From Palsa-883 sp035486355 (GTDB lineage: Bacteria > Pseudomonadota > Alphaproteobacteria > Acetobacterales > Acetobacteraceae), in assembly GCA_035486355.1 (NCBI GenBank), contig DATHNE010000308.1, positions 1-20,634 of the forward strand: a stretch of 20,634 nt of DNA. Reading direction: 5' to 3'. The notes below the pieces were generated by a model. That model had not been told where the DNA came from, made no database searches, and was given only the letters and a program-made list of their open reading frames with translations. Below are positions 15,338 through 20,634 of this stretch, one piece after another (position 1 is the stretch's first letter; every line of letters starts with the position of its first letter). The position numbers and the translations under genes were made by a program.

Positions 15338-16144
15338 CTATGAGCGCGGCGTTTCCCCCGCCGCGAGCTGGGCTTCGATCGCGTCGATCGCTTTTGGCAG
15401 GTCGGCGATGCTGTCGATCACCAGATGCGCGCCGGCCTGTTTCAGCACCGCGCCAGCGCGCGCCCGATGCGCCGCACGCCCCGCTTCGGATAGCGCCGCC
15501 AGCGCGGCGGCTGACAGTCCCACTTCGTTGCCGGTCAGCGTGATCCCCACGGTCCAGGTGCCGGCCGCGATGCCTTCGCCGATGCCGGGCGCGGTGTCGT
15601 CCACCTTCACCACCTTTGCCGCCGGGTAGACGCCCAGCTTCGCCATCGCGTACCACATCATCAACGGGCTGGGCCGGCCCACGGCGAGATCGCCGGCGCA
15701 CACGGTGAACTCCGGCGCATAGCCCGCGGCCGCGGCGATTGGTGCCACCACGTCCATGATCGGGCGGGTGTAGCCGGTGGTCGCGGCGATCTTCATCCCA
15801 CGCGCCCGCAGCGCGCCGATCGCATCGATCGCGCCAGGAATGATATCGGCATGATCGCGCACCGCGGCAACGTTCATCGGTTCGAACACGCGGAAGATCG
15901 CATCGACGTCGGCCTCGTTGAAGTCACGCCCGTGCTTCGCGCGCCAGGCGGCAGCCACCGCGGGCGCCTGGCCGACCGCACGGATATGGTCCCACTTCGC
16001 CATGCCCATCGGGCCACGTGCGTCAGCAATGCTGATCGTCACGCCGAATTCCGCGAAGGCGCGCACGAAGGCACCCATGGGCGCGCGGCTGCCGTGGTCC
16101 ACCACGGTGCCGGCCCAGTCCAGGATCACCGCCTGCAGTGTCAT
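15338..16144 (-). CDS. phnX: Phosphonoacetaldehyde hydrolase (phosphonatase)
   Basis: PhnX cleaves the C-P bond of phosphonoacetaldehyde to give acetaldehyde and phosphate, in the cytoplasm, with Mg2+ and a Schiff-base lysine. This 268-residue HAD-superfamily protein has the nucleophile D9 in ILDWAGTVVD (with alanine two residues on, as is typical of PhnX instead of the usual HAD aspartate), the Schiff-base lysine K50 in GPMGMAKWDHI, the GYTRPIMD motif, the GRPSPLMM segment and acidic motif VDDTAPGIGEG. Length and motif order match the family. Its ATG overlaps the stop of the upstream flavoenzyme gene by four bases (ATGA, 16141-16144), so the two are translated together. Expression is presumably tied to phosphonate supply or phosphate starvation, but no Pho box was recognised. 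No phosphonate transporter is in the window. Confidence 0.93.
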   Translation of the reverse strand: MTLQAVILDWAGTVVDHGSRAPMGAFVRAFAEFGVTISIADARGPMGMAKWDHIRAVGQAPAVAAAWRAKHGRDFNEADVDAIFRVFEPMNVAAVRDHADIIPGAIDAIGALRARGMKIAATTGYTRPIMDVVAPIAAAAGYAPEFTVCAGDLAVGRPSPLMMWYAMAKLGVYPAAKVVKVDDTAPGIGEGIAAGTWTVGITLTGNEVGLSAAALAALSEAGRAAHRARAGAVLKQAGAHLVIDSIADLPKAIDAIEAQLAAGETPRS

Positions 16145-17274
16145 GCGTCCCCCACATGCGCTGGCGCCGGCCGCCCGAGCAGGTCAGCGATGGTTTCCTC
16201 GGCGATCGCGAAGCCGGTCGAGGCACCGGTGCCACTGGTTACCATGACCAGCCGCACGCCTGGTGTGGGGGTTTCGTGAAACGCCACCTCCGGTCCCGAG
16301 GGATACACGCCCACCCAACGCTCGATCACGTCGGGCGACGGGATATCCAGCACGACGCTGAGTTCGGACAGCATGCGGTCGTCAACATCTCGCGGCTGGA
16401 ACGGATCAGGCGCATCGCCATAGTGATGGCTGTCGCCCACGATGAGTGACCCGTCCGCGCTCTGCACAGCGATCAAGTGGATGCCGTCGGCGAGCCACGG
16501 TGCCTGCTCCTCCTGCAGCCGCGCGCGCAAGGCGGGCAGCGACGGGCAGGCAGCGTAGCCCAGATAGCGCACCAGTCCGAGGTCGCTCATCACCGGCGAC
16601 GGCAGACGCCAGCCCGGCGCGGCGACGCGCAGCATATGCAGTTTGCAAAGCGTCACCTGCCGGCGCGCGATCACCTCGGGGAACAGCGTGACCAGGTCAG
16701 GACCCGGGCAGACCACGATGTGCTCGGCGTGAAAGCGCCCGGCGGAGGTGTCGACCGCAGCGGTTTCCACCGCATGCACGGCGACGCGCGGCAGGATCGT
16801 CACGCCCTGCGTCGCCAGCCACGCGGTCAGCTTCGGAATCGCCGTGCGGCTTTCAACCCGCAGCTCGTGCGGGCTTTCCAGCACCCCTAGTAGTTCGGGA
16901 TGCAGCGGATGGCGGATGTCCCGCCCGCGCGAGACGGCGCAGCCCTCGCCCATCGGTCCGGCGGCGAATTCTTCCAGACAGCGTAGTGCTTCCTCGCGCC
17001 GCGCGCACATCAGCAGACCGCGTTGCACCACGTCGATATTGGCGGCCGACGCGACCTCGGCCCACACCTCGCGCGATCGCCGCGCGCGGCGCCAGGTGAT
17101 TCCGGCGGGTTGGCCGGTGACCGTTATGAAACCAAAATTACGCACCGAGGCGCCGACGGCCCGCGCTTCCCGCTCCAGCACACCGACGCGCAAGCCTTGC
17201 CGCGCCGCCGCCCACGCATGGGCCAGGCCGATAATTCCGGCTCCGACCACAAGAGAATCGAACTCACGCTCCAT
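16141..17274 (-). CDS. TIGR03364-type FAD-dependent oxidoreductase, phosphonate-linked
   Basis: A 377-residue DAO-family flavoprotein with the FAD-binding GAGIIG at 11-16 and an acidic residue at 34 (LERE) at the end of the second strand. The C-terminal end has GTGASTGFAIAEETIADLL, which closes the FAD site. The subgroup TIGR03364 is repeatedly found beside phnX or phnW; characterised members oxidise 2-aminoethylphosphonate or its N-methyl derivative to phosphonoacetaldehyde, as I recall. The four-base overlap with phnX supports this: the product here would be the PhnX substrate. The frame opens 10 codons earlier, but MEREFDSLVVG puts the nucleotide-binding motif at the usual distance. The exact amine substrate is not readable from sequence. 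The 83-base gap to the divergent luciferase-like gene should carry its promoter. Confidence 0.85.
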   Translation of the reverse strand: MEREFDSLVVGAGIIGLAHAWAAARQGLRVGVLEREARAVGASVRNFGFITVTGQPAGITWRRARRSREVWAEVASAANIDVVQRGLLMCARREEALRCLEEFAAGPMGEGCAVSRGRDIRHPLHPELLGVLESPHELRVESRTAIPKLTAWLATQGVTILPRVAVHAVETAAVDTSAGRFHAEHIVVCPGPDLVTLFPEVIARRQVTLCKLHMLRVAAPGWRLPSPVMSDLGLVRYLGYAACPSLPALRARLQEEQAPWLADGIHLIAVQSADGSLIVGDSHHYGDAPDPFQPRDVDDRMLSELSVVLDIPSPDVIERWVGVYPSGPEVAFHETPTPGVRLVMVTSGTGASTGFAIAEETIADLLGRPAPAHVGDA

Positions 17275-17357
17275 GCCGCCATACCAGCACGCGGGGCGCG
17301 TCATCGCCAGGGTGGTTGTGAGGGGCTAATCTGATCGGCGTGTGACAAGGAGGTGTC

Positions 17358-18266
17358 ATGTCCGGACCGCTGCCCGCCGTCAGCCTGGTGGCCGTGCCGT
17401 TGCGCCGCCGCCGCACCGTGGAGCTGGCACAGGAGATCGAGCGCCGCGGCTTCAGCGGTATCTGGTGTCCCAGCATCTTCGGAAACATGTCCCTGTGCGA
17501 GGCGCTCGCGTGGAATACCTCGCACATCAAATTTGGCACCGCGATCGCGCCGATCTACACGCGGTCGGTGCTGGATTTCGCGCAGACCGTCGCGTTCCTG
17601 CACGAGATCGCCGGCGGGCGGTTCCATCTGGGCATCGGCATCGCGCACGCTCCGGCCTATGTGCGGCTAGGCATCACCCCGGGGAAGCCGTTGACCGATA
17701 CGCGCGGGTTCCTGGCGAAGCTGCGGGCCGAGGAGGGGTTGGGGGCGCTGCCGCCGATTATTCTGGCGGCGCTGCGGCATCGTATGGTGGCGTTGGCCGG
17801 GGAAATCGGGCAGGGCGTGGTGTTCGCCAATGCTGCCCGGTCGCATATGGCGGCGTCGCTGGCGGCGCTGCCGGCCGCGACACGCGATGATCCCACGTTT
17901 TTCATCGGCAACATGCTGCCGACCTGCATCACCGACGATATTCCGGCCGCGAAAGCGGTGCTGCGCCGCGCGCTGACGAGTTACGTGCATCGGCCGAATT
18001 ATCGGAATTATTGGAAGGAGGCTGGGTATCTCGAGGAGATGGCGGCGATCGAACGCGCGATTGAGGAAGGGCGTGGGGATGACCTCCCGGGGCTGATGAC
18101 CGATCGGTGGCTCGAGGACTGCACGCTATTCGGCCCGCCGGCGAAAGTGCGCGAGGGGATCGCGGCGTGGCGGGACGCGGGCGTGCGCACGCCGGTGATT
18201 GTGCCGTCGTCCGTGAACGGCAATCAGCTCAAAGCGTTCGAGGAGATCTTCGCGACGTTCGCGTGA
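17358..18266 (+). CDS. Luciferase-like (LLM class) flavin-dependent oxidoreductase
   Basis: A 302-residue TIM-barrel enzyme of the bacterial luciferase-like monooxygenase superfamily, using FMN or F420. Typical blocks are AQEIERRGFSGIW (24-36), IKFGTAIAPIYTR, FLHEIAGGRFHLGIGIAH, LPPIILAAL and a C-terminal FGPPAKVREGIAAWRDAGV with VPSSVNG. The segment between FLAKLRAEEG and LPPIILAAL appears about 20-25 residues shorter than I expect for this group, where a substrate-covering loop usually lies. AAGGAGG at 17347-17353 is a near-ideal ribosome site, which fixes this start. It is divergent from the phosphonate gene pair, so a role there is possible but unproven. It is convergent with the P450 gene, 16 bases between stops. 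Substrate unknown. Confidence 0.85.
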   Translation: MSGPLPAVSLVAVPLRRRRTVELAQEIERRGFSGIWCPSIFGNMSLCEALAWNTSHIKFGTAIAPIYTRSVLDFAQTVAFLHEIAGGRFHLGIGIAHAPAYVRLGITPGKPLTDTRGFLAKLRAEEGLGALPPIILAALRHRMVALAGEIGQGVVFANAARSHMAASLAALPAATRDDPTFFIGNMLPTCITDDIPAAKAVLRRALTSYVHRPNYRNYWKEAGYLEEMAAIERAIEEGRGDDLPGLMTDRWLEDCTLFGPPAKVREGIAAWRDAGVRTPVIVPSSVNGNQLKAFEEIFATFA

Positions 18267-18282
18267 GCCGGCACATGCCGCG

Positions 18283-19467
18283 CTACGCGGCGACGAACCG
18301 CATCGGCATACCGCTCACTCCACGCAGCGTGTTGTTGTAGCGCCGCACCGGCGCGCCGATCAGTTCGATGCGCGCGACCTTGCGCGCCAGGGCGGTCAGC
18401 ACAACCTCGCCTTCCAGCCGCGCCAGCACCGCGCCGACACAGCCGTGAATGCCGGTGCCGAAGCCGACATGGCCGGCGGCGCGGCGGGTGATGTCGTACT
18501 CGTCCGGCTGGTCCCACCGTCGCGGATCGCGATTGGCGGCACCGAGCAACAGCAGCACCTTGCGCCCCTCGCCGATGGTCTCCTCGCCGATCGCCACCGG
18601 GCGCGTGGTGGTGCGAAAGAAGGTCTGCACCGGGCTTTCCAGCCGCACCGCCTCCTCGAACGCGCCGCGGGCCAGGGTGGCATCGGCGCGCAGGCGATCG
18701 AACTGGGCGGGGAAGCGGGCGAGGCAGAACAGGGCGGCTCCGAGGCCGTTGACAGTTGTATCTACACCTGCGGTCAGCAGCGAGCGCACCAGGATTTCGG
18801 CCTCGTCGCGCGTGACCTCGCCGGTGTCGGCTGCGGCGTGGATCACGGCGCCGAAGCCGGTGACGCTGAGGGCGTCGCGCCGTGACTGGGCCTGCACCCA
18901 TTCCAGCACAGGCGCGGCATCGCGCAGCGCATCGTCGAAGAACGCGTTGCGCGGCCCGAAGGAGTTGAACACCATGTTGCCATAGGGCAGCAGGAAGCGG
19001 CGATTCGCGTGCGGCATGCCGACGGCGTCGGGGAAGACCGTCAGCGGGTAGGCTTCGGCCAGGTCACGCACCGCATCGAACGAATCCTGCTGCAAGAGGG
19101 CATCGATCAGCGCGTCGGCCGCGGCGGTGAAATCGGCACGTAGCGCGCGGACCGCGGCCGGGGACAGCACCCGATCCATCAGCTTGCGCGTGCGGTCGTG
19201 CAGCGGCGGGTCGGTTTCCAGCAACAGGCTGGGCAGGCGCCAGGGCTTTTCCTTGGCGAAATCCGACAGGCCGACACCGCGCGCCGAGGAGAAGTCGTTC
19301 CAGTTGGTCAGAGCGGCGTGGACATCGTCATACCGCGCCACGGCATGAAGGTCATAGCGCGGCAGATAGACCACCGCTCCCGCTTCGCGCAGCCCGTGAT
19401 GTGCAGGAAATGGATCGTCGAAGAACGCCTGGCAGAACGGATCGATGTCGAGAGATGGCATGGCCAT
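18283..19467 (-). CDS. Cytochrome P450, CYP199-like (para-substituted benzoate oxidation)
   Basis: A 394-residue soluble class I P450. The heme-binding loop is FGTGIHGCVG (336-345, ligand C343), the ExxR pair is E272/R275, and the I-helix oxygen-activation motif is AGVDTTVNG (D236/T237). From memory it matches CYP199A2/A4 of Rhodopseudomonas closely along its length (RGVGLSDF, KEKPWR, QTFFRTTTR, NNTLRG). The residues that hold the substrate carboxylate in CYP199A4 (R92, S95, R243, S244) and its F182/F185 align at a constant offset of 15 with R77, S80, R228, S229, F167 and F170. This suggests oxidation, often O-demethylation, of para-substituted benzoates such as 4-methoxybenzoate. No ferredoxin or reductase is in the window. 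It starts 10 bases after the MmgE/PrpD stop; ATG 19461 is an alternative start. Confidence 0.9.
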   Translation of the reverse strand: MAMPSLDIDPFCQAFFDDPFPAHHGLREAGAVVYLPRYDLHAVARYDDVHAALTNWNDFSSARGVGLSDFAKEKPWRLPSLLLETDPPLHDRTRKLMDRVLSPAAVRALRADFTAAADALIDALLQQDSFDAVRDLAEAYPLTVFPDAVGMPHANRRFLLPYGNMVFNSFGPRNAFFDDALRDAAPVLEWVQAQSRRDALSVTGFGAVIHAAADTGEVTRDEAEILVRSLLTAGVDTTVNGLGAALFCLARFPAQFDRLRADATLARGAFEEAVRLESPVQTFFRTTTRPVAIGEETIGEGRKVLLLLGAANRDPRRWDQPDEYDITRRAAGHVGFGTGIHGCVGAVLARLEGEVVLTALARKVARIELIGAPVRRYNNTLRGVSGMPMRFVAA

Positions 19468-19477
19468 GGCCTGCCGC

Positions 19478-20634
19478 CTACCCCGCGCAGTGCGCCATGA
19501 GGGAACGGATGTCGGGCAGCGTGTCCAGGTTGGTGATATCGCTCCTCAGCGCGTCGGCGCGGCCGCGCCCGAGGATCGGTTCCGCCAGCGCGATGAATTT
19601 CGCATCCAGTCGGCGCCCTTGCTCAGCCACATCGCTGGCCGGCACACCGGAATCGTGCTGCGCAGTCAACTTCCGCCCATCCGTCAGCTCCAGCGTCAGC
19701 CCGGCCTTGGTGTGACCGGTGTTGGAGCGGAAGTCGAAGCTGACCTTGTCGCGCAACGCCGCCAGCACCGGATCAGCGGCGGTCTGCTCCGAATAGGTGG
19801 TCAGCGCGCCGGTATCGACGCCGGCGAGCGCCATCGCCGTGGTCAGGCGCAGGCTGAACTTCGCCTCCAGCCCGGTGCGCGGCGTCAGGATGTTGCAGAC
19901 GCGATCGCAGGCCTCGTCGAGCTGGAGATGCGCCTTCGCCACCTGGGTGGGCGCGAAACCGTGCCGGTCACGCAGCTTGCGCGCGGTTTCGATCGGCGCG
20001 TGCGTCAGGTAGCAGGCGGCGTGGTACTTAAATAGATTGTTCCGGATGTAGAAGCCACTGGACGGATCGTCCAGCGCGCGCTCGGGATGGAATTCCGGGC
20101 TGTGGGTGCGGGCGAAACCTTGGGCACATTCCAGCACATCGGCGCGGCTGGTGAAGCCGCGCGCCGCGAGCTTCGCCGCCAGCAACCCGTGATAGGACGC
20201 CTTGCCGGCGTGCAGCGGCTTGCACATGGTGCCGAACATCGATTTCAGCCCCGCCGCTTGTGTGCCGGCGATGCCGAGTGCGATGGCGAACTTCTCGGTG
20301 TCCAGCCCCAGCAGATGCGCGCACGCCGCCGCGGCGCCGAAGCTGCCGATCGTCGCGGTGGAGTGGAAGCCCAGCACATCATAGTGCCACGGCGCGATGG
20401 TCTGCCCGACGCGGCACTGCAATTCATAGCCCGCGACGAACGCGGTCAGCACATCCGCACCGTTGCTGCCACGCTGTTCGGCCAAGGCGAGCAATCCAGG
20501 CAGGATGGCGACCGAGGGATGGCCGGGCATCGCCAGGTTCACATCATCGAAATCCAACGCGTGCGACGCGGCACCATTCACCAACGCTGCTGACAGCGCC
20601 GGTAACTTCACCGCATGGCCAATCACGGTGGCTG
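19478..20634 (-). CDS. MmgE/PrpD family protein, 5' end outside the window
   Basis: The visible 385 residues lack roughly the first 70 of the usual ~450. The frame stays open to the edge (..A-T-V-I-G-H-A), so the GTG at 20626 is an internal valine rather than the start. Family motifs are AALVNGAASHALDFDD, GHPSVAILPGLLALAE, GYELQCRVG, GFHSTATIGSFGAAAA, GTQAAGLKSMFGTMCKPLHAGK and the C-terminal DFRSNTGHTKAGLTLELTDG. The family includes 2-methylcitrate dehydratase (PrpD) and cis-aconitate decarboxylase, but most members have no known substrate. No prpB or prpC lies nearby, and the gene sits in one transcription unit with a P450, so a methylcitrate-cycle role is unlikely; dehydration or isomerisation of another carboxylic acid is a guess. 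Confidence 0.88.
   Translation of the reverse strand, partial: ATVIGHAVKLPALSAALVNGAASHALDFDDVNLAMPGHPSVAILPGLLALAEQRGSNGADVLTAFVAGYELQCRVGQTIAPWHYDVLGFHSTATIGSFGAAAACAHLLGLDTEKFAIALGIAGTQAAGLKSMFGTMCKPLHAGKASYHGLLAAKLAARGFTSRADVLECAQGFARTHSPEFHPERALDDPSSGFYIRNNLFKYHAACYLTHAPIETARKLRDRHGFAPTQVAKAHLQLDEACDRVCNILTPRTGLEAKFSLRLTTAMALAGVDTGALTTYSEQTAADPVLAALRDKVSFDFRSNTGHTKAGLTLELTDGRKLTAQHDSGVPASDVAEQGRRLDAKFIALAEPILGRGRADALRSDITNLDTLPDIRSLMAHCAG

Noticed and set aside
19478..20634. Methylcitrate-cycle PrpD
   Set aside because: The family match alone does not give that function, and no prpB, prpC or acnD lies nearby; it is linked to a P450 instead.
1..20634. CRISPR arrays, tRNA or rRNA genes, prophage or transposase genes, toxin-antitoxin pairs
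   Set aside because: Looked for by eye on both strands; no regularly spaced repeats, cloverleaf-like sequences, integrase or transposase motifs were found.

Overview
The window is high-GC DNA with dense, short-spaced genes and G/C-rich third codon positions. The gene set (DUF4169 protein, COG3146 acyltransferase, long multi-domain glycosyltransferase, CYP199-like P450, phosphonoacetaldehyde hydrolase paired with a TIGR03364-type flavoenzyme, MmgE/PrpD protein) fits an alphaproteobacterium, most plausibly Rhodospirillales/Acetobacteraceae. That placement is inferred from gene content and style only. I see no rRNA, tRNA, CRISPR, phage or insertion-sequence genes.

Layout. Positions 1-73 may hold the start of a minus-strand gene that leaves the window. 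From 335 to 2609 two M20 metallopeptidases face each other across a hairpin. Upstream of the second, on the same strand, lies a 14-TM drug-efflux MFS gene (2689-4205) broken by a one-base shift in a G7 tract. Divergent from it is a COG3146/FemAB-like acyltransferase (4378-5541). A small DUF4169 gene and a dienelactone hydrolase are divergent at about 5.8 kb. A 106-bp palindromic repeat lies between the hydrolase and a 1199-residue three-domain glycosyltransferase (6679-10278). That gene starts 8 bases after the stop of a DUF445 membrane-protein gene.

From 11.6 kb come a RidA-family deaminase, then a convergent DsbD/ScsB-type thiol-disulfide reductase with all three cysteine pairs. Next is a strong plus-strand terminator with no obvious gene in front of it (possible small RNA or leader), followed by a decayed sulfotransferase pseudogene (14359-15272) that carries a slippage-type tandem duplication.

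The right end is catabolic. A translationally coupled flavin oxidoreductase and phnX look like a two-enzyme route from 2-aminoethylphosphonate, or an N-alkyl derivative, to acetaldehyde and phosphate. A luciferase-like monooxygenase diverges from this pair. A CYP199-like P450, with the family's benzoate-binding residues conserved, lies 10 bases downstream of an MmgE/PrpD gene cut by the window edge.

I found no clearly undescribed multi-gene system. The points most worth a second look are the phnX/flavoenzyme pair without a transaminase, the conserved substrate pocket of the P450, the homopolymer-interrupted efflux pump, the orphan terminator, and the three-domain glycosyltransferase with N-terminal repeats.
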